Of a stretch of 8,872 bases of DNA, positions 1 through 7,141 are shown in pieces. How positions within the stretch are numbered: the first letter of the stretch is position 1; each line of letters starts with the position of its first letter. This DNA comes from Halanaerobiaceae bacterium (GTDB lineage Bacteria; Bacillota_F; Halanaerobiia; Halanaerobiales; CSSED10-376). The position numbers and the translations under genes are program-made. Location of the stretch: positions 1-8,872 of the forward strand of contig PWOK01000252.1 in assembly GCA_003557445.1 (NCBI GenBank), read 5' to 3'. The notes below the pieces were generated by a model. The model ran no database searches. It was given only the letters and a program-made list of their open reading frames with translations, and was not told where the DNA came from.

Positions 1-1
1 A

Positions 2-538
2 AGAGTAATAGATAGAAAAAATATTTCTATACCTTCATTACCTTTTAATTTGGATATAGAAGTATCAGAGGGACCTTTTGGAAAAGAACCATATACAATT
101 CCTGGTGAAATCGATGCTGAATATTTTGATGGTGGAGGACAGGAAAAAGGACATTATAGACCTGACCCAGTACCTGAGTCTTTAAGAGGGCTTTTGCGTT
201 CAGAAGAAGTAGTAATTAAAACCACAGGAGATTTTATGAGTAATTATAAAGTTGCCCAGCTTGTTGATGGAGAATGGTTAAATTATACTGTTAATGTAAG
301 AGAAGAAGGAACCTATGATTTAGGAGTAAGATTGGCATCTCCTGTTGATGGAGGACAGTTCAAGATTGAATTTAATGGAGAAGATGTTACAGGAACAATC
401 GAGGTACCAAATACAGGTGGTAGTGAAAACTGGCAGACAATATCAATTCCGGAAGTTGAGCTGTCTGAAGGAGAACAGGTATTGAGATTTATAGTTGAAA
501 AAGGTGGTTTTGATATTAATTATATTAGTGCAAGATAG
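2..538 (+). CDS. C-terminal end of a carbohydrate-active protein with a CBM6 module (5' end outside window)
   Basis: The frame is open from base 2 to the TAG at 536-538, so this is the tail of a larger gene and the TTG at base 50 is not a real start. About 16 residues precede that TTG in the same frame. From about base 89 the protein reads as a family 6 carbohydrate-binding module: it opens with an IPGEIDAEYFD stretch (family pattern IPG-x-IEAE), then GEWLNYTVNV, a GTYDLGVRLAS strand, DVTGTIEVPNTGG, NWQTI and a closing GGFDINYI. These are the usual CBM6 landmarks in the usual order. CBM6 modules bind beta-glucans, xylans, agars and similar polymers and are normally attached to secreted glycoside hydrolases or lyases. 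The catalytic part, if there is one, lies upstream, so its activity cannot be judged. It is probably extracellular, and a terminator follows at once, so this is the last gene of its transcript. Confidence 0.9.
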   Translation, partial: RVIDRKNISIPSLPFNLDIEVSEGPFGKEPYTIPGEIDAEYFDGGGQEKGHYRPDPVPESLRGLLRSEEVVIKTTGDFMSNYKVAQLVDGEWLNYTVNVREEGTYDLGVRLASPVDGGQFKIEFNGEDVTGTIEVPNTGGSENWQTISIPEVELSEGEQVLRFIVEKGGFDINYISAR

Positions 539-548
539 TAGAAACAAA

Positions 549-599
549 GATAATAAAAAAAAGATGGGATTTTAAAATTCCATCTTTTTTTTTATTATC
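549..599 (+). terminator. Strong intrinsic terminator after the CBM6 gene
   Basis: A 12-bp stem (562-573 pairing with 574-585, one G-U pair, GATGG/CCATC at its base) is followed by nine T's. The A-run before the stem and the T-run after it also pair, and the symmetry continues through GATAAT/ATTATC. Because there is an A-tract on the left arm, the structure could also stop transcription from the opposite strand. It starts 10 bases after the stop codon. Confidence 0.9.
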
Positions 600-622
600 T
601 GAAAGATAAATATTCAAAGAAC

Positions 623-629
623 AGGAGGT
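623..629 (+). promoter_or_regulatory. Ribosome binding site for the LamG/lyase-like gene
   Basis: AGGAGGT lies 6 bases before the ATG at 636, close to a perfect Shine-Dalgarno match with ideal spacing, and it fixes the start. Only about 36 bases separate the preceding terminator from this ATG, and I see no convincing -35/-10 pair in them. Confidence 0.9.
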
Positions 630-635
630 AACAGG

Positions 636-3242
636 ATGATTAAATGTTCTTACTTTTCTATAATCTTCTTTTTTGTCATATTATTTTTTTCAGTAACAGT
701 TAATGGTTTATCTGTTGAAGATGAATTGTTGGTCTGGCTGGATGCTTCGACATTAGACTTGAAAGAAGGAGATCAGGTAACAGAATGGAAAGATTTAAGT
801 GGAAATAATCTTCATGCTTTTCAGGAAAATCCAGAATATAAACCAGTATACAGGAAAGGAAAATTTAACGATCATCCAGTTATTAGTTTTAATGAAGAAT
901 TTTTAAAAATAGATTTTGAAAAATATTATCAACCACCCTTTACAGTTTTTGTTGTTTTTTCAATTAACAAATATAATTTTCATATGCAGATTATAGATGG
1001 ATTAGATCCTGGAAACAGGCTTCGTTTGGGTATGGAAAGAATTGAGAATAATCTATACAAATTATTTTGCACAACTGACTGGCCACCAGTTATGGAAAAA
1101 GAATTATATTTATCCAGGGAAGAAAAATATCAGGTCTCCATACTTTATAATTATGATAATAAAGAAAGCATTTTAAGATTAAATAATGGAGAACTTAGCA
1201 GGAATGCTGGTCTGGGAGAATTGCCTGTTTCAAAAATTACAATTGGTGCCCGAACCACACATGATAGTCAATGGTTTAAGGGAAATATTGCAGAAACAAT
1301 TATTTTTAATAGAGATTTAAATAAAGAAGAAATAATGATGGTGGAGGAATATCTTCAAAATAAATATAAATATGAAACGAAAAAAATTGTTGAAAAAGAA
1401 CTAACTGAAGCACCAACAAACACAGATTATGATACTAGGAATCAATGGATGCTTGAACTGTTTAAGGATAAAAGAATTGAAAGTAATACAAAAAAAGGTT
1501 TAATCGAAGTGCTGGCAAAATTAAGATTAACTGATGGGCAAAATGAAGAGGCTATGGAATATATTGCAAATAATATTCCAGGACATGCCAATATGTTTGA
1601 TATACCTCCAGTAGTCCAGGCACTTTATATGTATGGTGAAAGTTTTAGTAAAGAGCAGATTGAAAAGATCAGAAAGGCAGTTACAGGCTCAGAAGTTGGA
1701 AGAATTATTACAGGTGGAGGTACGGAAAATCATGCAGCTATGAGTGTGGTTGGAATGTATTTATTACCCCAATATTTTCCAGATGAAAAGTGGGATACAG
1801 AAAGAATGGGAATACTCAACAGCGAAGAAATGAAGGTTATTGCCAAAGAACGTATTTTGCAAAGGAGCAGAGGTTATTATCACTTTAGTAATAATGAACA
1901 GCTTTCCACCACTTATTTTACAACAAATTTATATCCCTTTTTTATTTTGATGAAATTTGCTGAAGACCAGGTGGTTAGAGATGCTGCTGAAGCTCTGGTT
2001 TTATATCATTTAAGTATGGTAGCACTAAATAATTTTGATGGACATTTAATGCCTCCATTTAATCGTCGTAATGTTTTACAACAACAATATGGACCACCAT
2101 TGAGAAAAGAGGGAAGATCTTTACCTACTTTTCTACCCTTTACCTGGTTATTCTGGGAACAAAATGAGGTGATTGCTGAAGATTTTATTTCTGCTCTGGA
2201 ACCTGCATATCCTTTGTTTTATGGAGTAACAGATTGGCAAATGCCTGAATTATTAAACAGGATAGCCCTGGGAGCAGAGGTACCTTACGAAATTTGGGGA
2301 ACACTTGGTCATTTTAATCAATGGGGAAAAAATGAAGAACAGGATGTGTTACGTTATGTCTGGCGTGATAAGAAATATGCTATTGGAGGACCTGTAGCTC
2401 AGTATTTTGATCCAGATGAATTTTATATTGATCATCATTCTTTTAATATTACCTGGAAATCCAATAATCGTTTTAGAGCATTGGAGACAATGCATCCTTA
2501 TTGGCATAGTAATAGAGGAGAAGATTATTGGAAAAACACACATTCTCCTTTTCAACAATTTGGAATCCACCAAAATACTGCAATTGTAATGTATGATATT
2601 CCTGATTCAGATCCCTGGATTTTTAGAGGGCGTAATGACTGGAGAGAGCTTCGTAATCAGCATTTTGATAATCTAATTCATCTGGCACAGATCCGCTTTC
2701 CAACAACTATAGATAAACTTGTTCAGAATGGAGACTGGTATTTTTTCAGGGAAAAAGATGTTTTTGTGGCTATCAGAGTTCTTAAACCAGGACATACTCT
2801 AAATCAACTTCCAGATGAACGATTAAGAGAACTGGATGGCTATTCTGATCTTTTTAATGTAATTAAAAGTCATGAATCACAAACAGGATTTATATTTGAA
2901 GTTGGTAAAGCTGATGATTATGATTTTAATAGTTTTCAAAAGACAGTAAAAAATAACGCATTAAAAATTAACTGGGATGAAATGGAAGTTCAATATACTA
3001 ATAGTCAGGGGGATCAGTTGCGTTTTAAATATGACAATGATTTCAGAGAAAATAAAAATGGATTTATTTTGATTTCTCCTGATTTATGGGTTAACAATAA
3101 ACTAAGAAAAGATAAGATTACCGTCTGGCCGATTACAGAAAGTCCTCTGGTTTCTCTTAATAATGGGATACTAAATGTAGAAAAAAATGGAGATGGTTTT
3201 ACTGTTGATTGGAGTGGTAAATATCCCCGGATTGAGAAATAA
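636..3242 (+). CDS. Exported LamG-domain protein with a putative (alpha/alpha)-toroid polysaccharide-lyase-like C-terminal region
   Basis: This 868-residue protein starts with a Sec-type signal peptide: a Lys near the start, a long Ile/Phe/Val core at residues 8-20, and a likely cut near VNG at 22-24. No lipobox is present, so it is secreted or surface-held rather than a lipoprotein. Residues 29-245 form a LamG/concanavalin-like domain, recognisable from VWLDASTL, WKDLSGNNLHA and the closing pattern GNIAETIIFNRDLNKEEI. Residues 265-560 look all-helical and hold conserved-looking polar motifs: GGGTENHAAM (N365, H366) and SRGYYHFSNNEQ (Y414, Y415, H416, N419). The rest, to 868, looks beta-rich (IDHHSFNITWKS, HPYWHSNRGEDY). 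Helical toroid plus beta-sandwich, with candidate Asn/His/Tyr catalytic residues, is the layout of several polysaccharide lyase families and of heparinase II/III-like proteins. The lyase assignment is inference from layout and I cannot name a family. Lying between a CBM6 protein and a GH38 mannosidase, it probably acts on an extracellular polysaccharide. Confidence 0.75.
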   Translation: MIKCSYFSIIFFFVILFFSVTVNGLSVEDELLVWLDASTLDLKEGDQVTEWKDLSGNNLHAFQENPEYKPVYRKGKFNDHPVISFNEEFLKIDFEKYYQPPFTVFVVFSINKYNFHMQIIDGLDPGNRLRLGMERIENNLYKLFCTTDWPPVMEKELYLSREEKYQVSILYNYDNKESILRLNNGELSRNAGLGELPVSKITIGARTTHDSQWFKGNIAETIIFNRDLNKEEIMMVEEYLQNKYKYETKKIVEKELTEAPTNTDYDTRNQWMLELFKDKRIESNTKKGLIEVLAKLRLTDGQNEEAMEYIANNIPGHANMFDIPPVVQALYMYGESFSKEQIEKIRKAVTGSEVGRIITGGGTENHAAMSVVGMYLLPQYFPDEKWDTERMGILNSEEMKVIAKERILQRSRGYYHFSNNEQLSTTYFTTNLYPFFILMKFAEDQVVRDAAEALVLYHLSMVALNNFDGHLMPPFNRRNVLQQQYGPPLRKEGRSLPTFLPFTWLFWEQNEVIAEDFISALEPAYPLFYGVTDWQMPELLNRIALGAEVPYEIWGTLGHFNQWGKNEEQDVLRYVWRDKKYAIGGPVAQYFDPDEFYIDHHSFNITWKSNNRFRALETMHPYWHSNRGEDYWKNTHSPFQQFGIHQNTAIVMYDIPDSDPWIFRGRNDWRELRNQHFDNLIHLAQIRFPTTIDKLVQNGDWYFFREKDVFVAIRVLKPGHTLNQLPDERLRELDGYSDLFNVIKSHESQTGFIFEVGKADDYDFNSFQKTVKNNALKINWDEMEVQYTNSQGDQLRFKYDNDFRENKNGFILISPDLWVNNKLRKDKITVWPITESPLVSLNNGILNVEKNGDGFTVDWSGKYPRIEK

Positions 3243-3273
3243 AGCAATTTATAGATTGTAAAGAATAGTGGTT

Positions 3274-3301
3274 TTAACAAAAAGGTAAAATATGATATAA
3301 T
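3274..3301 (+). promoter_or_regulatory. Sigma-A-type promoter for the GH38 gene
   Basis: TTAACA (3274-3279, one mismatch to TTGACA) and a perfect TATAAT (3296-3301) are separated by 16 bases. Transcription would begin near 3308, giving a 5' leader of about 65 bases before the ATG at 3375. No terminator hairpin is visible after the preceding gene, so readthrough is also possible. AT-rich DNA throws up such matches by chance, hence moderate confidence. Confidence 0.6.
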
Positions 3302-3363
3302 AAAACAAAATAATTTATTATTAGTTAATGAGAAAGTTGTATTAAAGAAATAAGTCGACTATT

Positions 3364-3368
3364 GGAGG
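3364..3368 (+). promoter_or_regulatory. Ribosome binding site for the GH38 gene; decides the start at 3375
   Basis: GGAGG lies 6 bases before an ATG at 3375 that is in frame with the GH38 coding region. This is the only good Shine-Dalgarno/start pair in the region. The TTG at 3465 has no such site, so the native start is almost certainly 3375, even though a TAA interrupts codon 6. Confidence 0.8.
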
Positions 3369-3374
3369 TTAGAA

Positions 3375-6300
3375 ATGGTATTAACTAAATAATGGAAAAT
3401 AAGGATTAAAAGATGGCAGGATGAATTAAAAAATCAAATTTTTTGTCCCCTGGATAATGTAAAATTGAAGGGCTTTGTTACTAAAGAACATTTATCATAT
3501 CGAAAAGCAGTAAAACAGGATTTTCAATTAATATCTCCGGGAACCAAATGGGGAGCAAAATGGGAATATGGCTGGTTTAAAGGTCAGATTTTGATTCCAA
3601 ATAATGTTACTGGGAAATCTATAGTTTTAAATGTTGACACAGGAGCTGAAAGTGCTGTTTTTGTAGGTGGTAAACCTGCAGGTATGGCCCAATCTGGAGA
3701 ACTAAACACTTTTATTAGAGAACCTATATTGTTAACCAGAAATGCAGAACCTAAAGAAGTGTTTGATATTGTTATTGAATCTTATGCAGGTCATGGTCCC
3801 CGGGTAAAAAACACAGGACCTCTTCCTCCTGAAAGAAAATCTGTACCTGAACCTGGTAGTACTCAAGTAGTTATGGGCAAAACTACCTTCGGTATCTGGG
3901 AAGAAGAATTTTATCAATTATGGCTGGATGTAGAGACACTTTTTCAATTAAGGGAAAATCTTGATCCTAAATCTTTAAGGGTTATAAAAATAGATGAAGG
4001 GTTAAAAGAATTTACAGAAATACTGGATTTGGAGGCTAATTATGAAAAAAGGATGAAGTCAGCAAATAAAGCAAGAAAAAAATTAAAACCACTCCTGGAA
4101 TGTAAAAACGGATCTACCGTGCCCACCATGTATACTTTTGGACATTCTCACCTGGATATTGCCTGGTTATGGCCCATTGCAGAAACAAAACATAAAGTTC
4201 TCAGAACTTTTTCTTCACAACTTTCTTTAATGAAATTATACCCTGAGTACTGTTTCTTACAGAGTCAACCCTATTTATATAAAATAGTAGAAGAAAAATA
4301 TCCTCAGTTATATAAAAGTATTAAAAAAGCTGTAAAAAGAAAACAATTTATACCTGAAGGAGCCATGTGGGTAGAAGCAGATACTAATTTATCCGGAGGG
4401 GAAAGTTTGATCAGACAGTTTTTATATGGAAAGAAATTTTTCAAAGGGGAATTTGATCTTAATTCTAGGCTTTGCTGGTTGCCTGATGTTTTTGGTTATT
4501 CTGGAGCTCTGCCTCAAATAATGAAAAAATGTGGTGTAGATTATTTTGCAACCCAAAAGATTCTCTGGACTTATAAAGGTCTGGAGAAGTTTCCTTACAG
4601 CCACTTTCAATGGGAAGGTATAGATGGGACTAAGATATTGGCCCATATTTTTAATGATTATAATGCTCAGACCAGACCAGATGCAATTATTAAACACTGG
4701 GAAAATAGAAACCAGTTTGAAAGGATAGAAACAAGGCTTTATCCATTTGGCTGGGGTGATGGAGGTGGAGGACCTACCCGGGATCATCTGGAGTATTTGA
4801 GAAGATGTGATAATTTAGAGGGAGTACCTAAAACAAAGATGTCACATCCTGTTCAATTTTTCAAGGACCTGGAAGAAGATCCTCTGAAGGAAACATATAA
4901 AGGAGAATTATATTTTCAGGCTCATCGAGGTACTTATACATCTCAGGCAAAGACAAAAAAAGGTAATAGGAAAAGTGAATTTGCTTTAAGAGAGGCAGAA
5001 TTCTGGAATAGTATTGTTTCCAGTATTAAAGATTTTAATTATCCAGCTGAACAACTTGAAAACAACTGGAAAAAGGTTTTATTAAACCAGTTTCATGATA
5101 TTTTACCGGGTTCTTCTATTGAAAGAGTTTATAAGGAAGCTGAAGATGATTATAAAGATATTCTTGATCAGACAAAATCTTTGATTTCAACTTCTGTGGA
5201 GAAATTAATTGATAGTTCACAAAAGGAAAAAGCTATTACTGTTTTTAATTCTTTATCCTGGGAAAGAAAAGAATTAATTGAAGTACCAGATGATTTTAAA
5301 GGTGTTAAAAGTGTTGATGGTCAGCTATCTCCTGTTCAGAAAATAAATGGAAGCAAAAAAGCAGAAATTAAACTACCTTCCTGTGGTTGGCTAACTGTTA
5401 AACCGACAAATAATATAGAGGTTGAAAACACATTAAAAGTGGAAAAACATTTACTTGAAAACAGGTATTTGAGAATTATATTTGATAAAAAAGGTGAAAT
5501 TAAGAGTATATATGATAAAACAAATGATTATGAATTTGCAGAAAAAATCTGTAATAGTTTTAGAATGTATCAGGATATACCCGGTAATTATGATGCCTGG
5601 GATATTGATAGCATGTATAAGGATAATCCAGTGGAATTATCAGAAAAGGCAGAAATAGCAATTATGAAAAAAGGACCTCTGGTTGTTGGATTAAAAGTGA
5701 CCAGAAAACTCAATAATTCTGAAATGATACAGAAAATTATTTTAAGGAGAGATAGCAGAAGGTTAGATTTTAAGACTTCTATAGATTGGAAGGAAGCACA
5801 TAAACTCTTGAAAGTTAATTTTCCAGTTAATATTCATACTACTGAAGTTATTTCTGAAATCCAGTTTGGATTTGTGAAAAGGCCCAATCATAATTCTAGA
5901 CCTTATGATAAAGATCAATATGAAATTTGTAATCAAAAATGGAGTGCTCTTACAGAATCTAACCGGGGATTTGCTCTGTTAAATGATTCTAAATATGGAT
6001 TGGATGCAGATGAAAATAGTCTTAACCTGACTTTATTAAAATCTTCAGTAGCTCCAGATATGAATGCTGATAGGGGGCTGCAAGACTTTACTTATTCATT
6101 GTATGTTTGGGAAGGGAGTTTTTTCGATAGTGAAGTAATAAAAGAAGCATATAATTTAAATACTCCGGTAACTATGGCCAGAGGAGTTTCCGGTAAAAAT
6201 TCTGTTTTTCAAATTGATGCTAAAAATATCATTTTAGAAACTGTTAAAAAGGCTGAAGACGGATCAGATGAGATAATAGTAAGATTATATGAAGCAAAGA

Positions 6301-6467
6301 AAACAGGTATGGATTGTGTACTTAAAACCAATATGAAATTTAAAGAAGTTGTAGAAACTGATATGTTGGAGAAAGAAACAAAAAAAGTTAAATCAGAAGA
6401 AAATAGAATTTATTTGAGATTTAGTCCTTTTGAAATTAAAACCTTAAGATTTAAAACTGAAAATTAA
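3375..6467 (+). CDS. GH38 alpha-mannosidase, interrupted by an in-frame TAA at codon 6
   Basis: This is a cytoplasmic (no signal peptide) glycoside hydrolase family 38 enzyme that releases alpha-linked mannose by a retaining, metal-dependent mechanism. Numbering from the ATG at 3375: an N-terminal beta domain (about 45-150) with WGAKWEYGWFKG; the catalytic domain opening with FGHSHLDIAWLWP, whose H259 and D261 match the zinc ligands; the nucleophile D371 in LPDVFGYSG; GWGDGGGGPTRDH; and QFHDILPGSS, with H574 as the remaining zinc ligand and D575. The C-terminal beta domains run to 1030. Length and order fit the long bacterial GH38 type. Codons 1-5 read MVLTK, codon 6 is TAA (3390-3392), then WKIRIKRWQDELKNQI continues as a plausible GH38 N-terminus. 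The uninterrupted part runs 3393-6467. Translation would need reinitiation, with TTG at 3465 possible but lacking a binding site, or the stop is an assembly error. Natural substrate unknown; oligomannose fragments or mannosyl compatible solutes are both possible. Confidence 0.88.
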
Positions 6468-6483
6468 ATTATAAAATCTAAAA

Positions 6484-6488
6484 GGGGG
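6484..6488 (+). promoter_or_regulatory. Relic ribosome binding site of the galU remnant
   Basis: GGGGG lies 9 bases before the GTG at 6498. It supports GTG as the ancestral galU start and shows that the 5' end of the gene is still in place. Confidence 0.5.
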
Positions 6489-6497
6489 ACTTGCCCT

Positions 6498-6769
6498 GTG
6501 GAAATAAGAAAAGCAGTTATTCCGTTAGTTGGTCTGGGAACAAGACTTCTTCCTATTACAAAATCTTAGCCTAAGGAAATGTTACCTCTGGGACGTAAAC
6601 CGTGTGTGTGTACAATGCACGTCAGAGACAGGTGGCAGGACTGGGAGATGACATTAGTTACGGTCAGGGCTTTATCACAGATGAACCTTTTGCTGTTGCC
6701 CTGGGTGATGCTGTTATTAACTGTAATCATGATTCAACTCCACTGCTAAAAAGGATGATTACACCTGCC
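6498..6769 (+). pseudogene. galU: galU remnant (UTP-glucose-1-phosphate uridylyltransferase), broken
   Basis: The intact enzyme makes UDP-glucose from UTP and glucose-1-phosphate in the cytoplasm. From the GTG at 6498 the frame reads MEIRKAVIPLVGLGTRLLPITKS, the GalU nucleotide-binding N-terminus, then TAG at 6567-6569 where the family has Gln (KAQPKEML), then PKEMLPLGRKP. At about 6602 the reading frame changes and the text jumps to VYNARQRQVAGLGDDISYG and FITDEPFAVALGDAVIN, which correspond to the GalU stretch VRQKEQLGLGHAV...GDEPFAVLLGDD. About 65-70 residues of the family are missing at this junction. Homology fades after LLKRMI, with a TGA at 6770-6772. The full enzyme is about 290 residues, so well under half survives. 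Around 6601-6650 the G+C is about half, clearly above the neighbours. It is not expected to be functional. The GalU identity is firm; the extent of the deletion is estimated from memory of the family. Confidence 0.88.
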
Positions 6770-6859
6770 TGAAGCAGCAGCTGTCAGAGAATAAATTTAC
6801 AAATGGAACTGGGTGGTAAAAGCCCCTGTATAGTTAATAAGGATGCCAGAATTGAATAA
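6770..6859 (+). pseudogene. Aldehyde dehydrogenase remnant (active-site Glu segment)
   Basis: In the frame of base 6803 the text reads MELGGKSPCIVNKDARIE and stops at TAA 6857-6859. This matches the aldehyde dehydrogenase Glu active-site signature (LELGGKSP) and the usual following CIVDKDADIE. Just upstream, another frame reads PEAAAVRE (6768-6791), resembling the AAA-x-HLTP stretch that precedes the signature in this superfamily, so a frameshift probably separates the two. Only about 30 of the usual 450-plus residues are present; neither the NAD-binding part before it nor the catalytic Cys region after it is visible. It abuts the galU remnant with no gap, so a deletion has fused the inside of one gene to the inside of another. 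It is non-functional. Confidence 0.72.
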
Positions 6860-6891
6860 TACTGACTGTATTAACTAAAGGTTACTTCTTT

Positions 6892-6932
6892 AAATCTCTA
6901 TGGCTTCTGGCTGTAGAGATTTTTATTTTTTT
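6892..6932 (+). terminator. Intrinsic terminator after the galU/ALDH remnants
   Basis: AAATCTCTA (6892-6900) pairs perfectly with TAGAGATTT (6914-6922). Two wobble pairs and two G-C pairs extend the stem inward to a five-base loop, and a T-rich tail follows to 6932. It would end the GH38 transcript and is probably the original terminator of the lost dehydrogenase or galU gene. Confidence 0.8.
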
Positions 6933-7129
6933 ATTATTCTTCGACAAAAATCTTTATATAAAGACAAAAAAATACAAAAGATGCATATTAAAATATATAA
7001 TAGATAAAAAATCTAATTTTTATATTATTAAGGAAGGAATTATTTATTTTCTATAGAAGTTAAATAATATATAGTATAAAATCGCATTTTTTTATATAGA
7101 AATATAGCTATTATTTTGAATATATTATT
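6933..7129 (+). other. Very AT-rich non-coding gap before the channel gene
   Basis: No open frame of note exists here on either strand. I looked for the missing N-terminal half (S1-S2) of the downstream channel and found none. A TATAAT occurs at 6996-7001 and a TATAAA at 7075-7080, but neither has a convincing -35 at the right distance. A TCGACA at 6941-6946 resembles a -35 but lacks a matching -10. The channel's promoter is probably in this stretch but cannot be fixed by eye. Confidence 0.5.
6951..6964. repeat. Perfect 14-base palindrome, possible operator
   Basis: TCTTTATATAAAGA is its own reverse complement. It is flanked on both sides by the same GACAAAAA word (6943-6950 and 6963-6970). 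It lies upstream of the channel gene and could be a binding site for a dimeric regulator. In such AT-rich DNA, chance is a real alternative. Confidence 0.35.
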
Positions 7130-7134
7130 GGAGG
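7130..7134 (+). promoter_or_regulatory. Ribosome binding site for the truncated channel gene
   Basis: GGAGG lies 7 bases before the ATG at 7142. It supports real initiation at 7142 although the protein begins in the middle of the family's domain. An in-frame TAG at 7097-7099 rules out a longer N-terminus. Confidence 0.75.
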
Positions 7135-7141
7135 CTCTTTT

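Noticed and set aside
50..538. CBM6 ORF as a complete small gene starting at TTG 50
   Set aside because: The frame is open to the window edge with more in-frame residues before base 50, there is no binding site, and a CBM6 module is normally the tail of a larger enzyme.
595..636. Promoter between the terminator and the gene at 636
   Set aside because: Only about 36 bases are available and no -35/-10 pair with proper spacing is visible.
2349..2589. Short overlapping frames on both strands inside the LamG/lyase-like gene
   Set aside because: They are shadows of the long coding frame, with no binding sites and no recognisable protein text.
3014..3280. Minus-strand frame of 88 codons over the end of the LamG/lyase-like gene
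   Set aside because: It overlaps a well-supported gene in antisense and has low-complexity hydrophobic text and no start signals.
3732..4787. Minus-strand frames within GH38 (3732-3917 and 4422-4787)
   Set aside because: They are antisense shadows of conserved GH38 coding sequence.
3465..6467. TTG at 3465 as the native GH38 start
   Set aside because: No Shine-Dalgarno sequence precedes it, and the codons between the TAA and this TTG still encode family-like N-terminal residues. The ATG at 3375 has a good binding site.
6567..6569. TAG in galU as a read-through or pyrrolysine codon
   Set aside because: The rest of galU is deleted and frame-shifted, so the gene is dead anyway. TAG is also used as an ordinary stop for the CBM6 gene (536-538), directly before a terminator. 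The codon sits where the family has Gln, one change from CAG.
6859..7141. Insertion sequence or attachment site as the cause of the rearrangement
   Set aside because: I found no transposase text, terminal inverted repeats or target-site duplications around the remnants.
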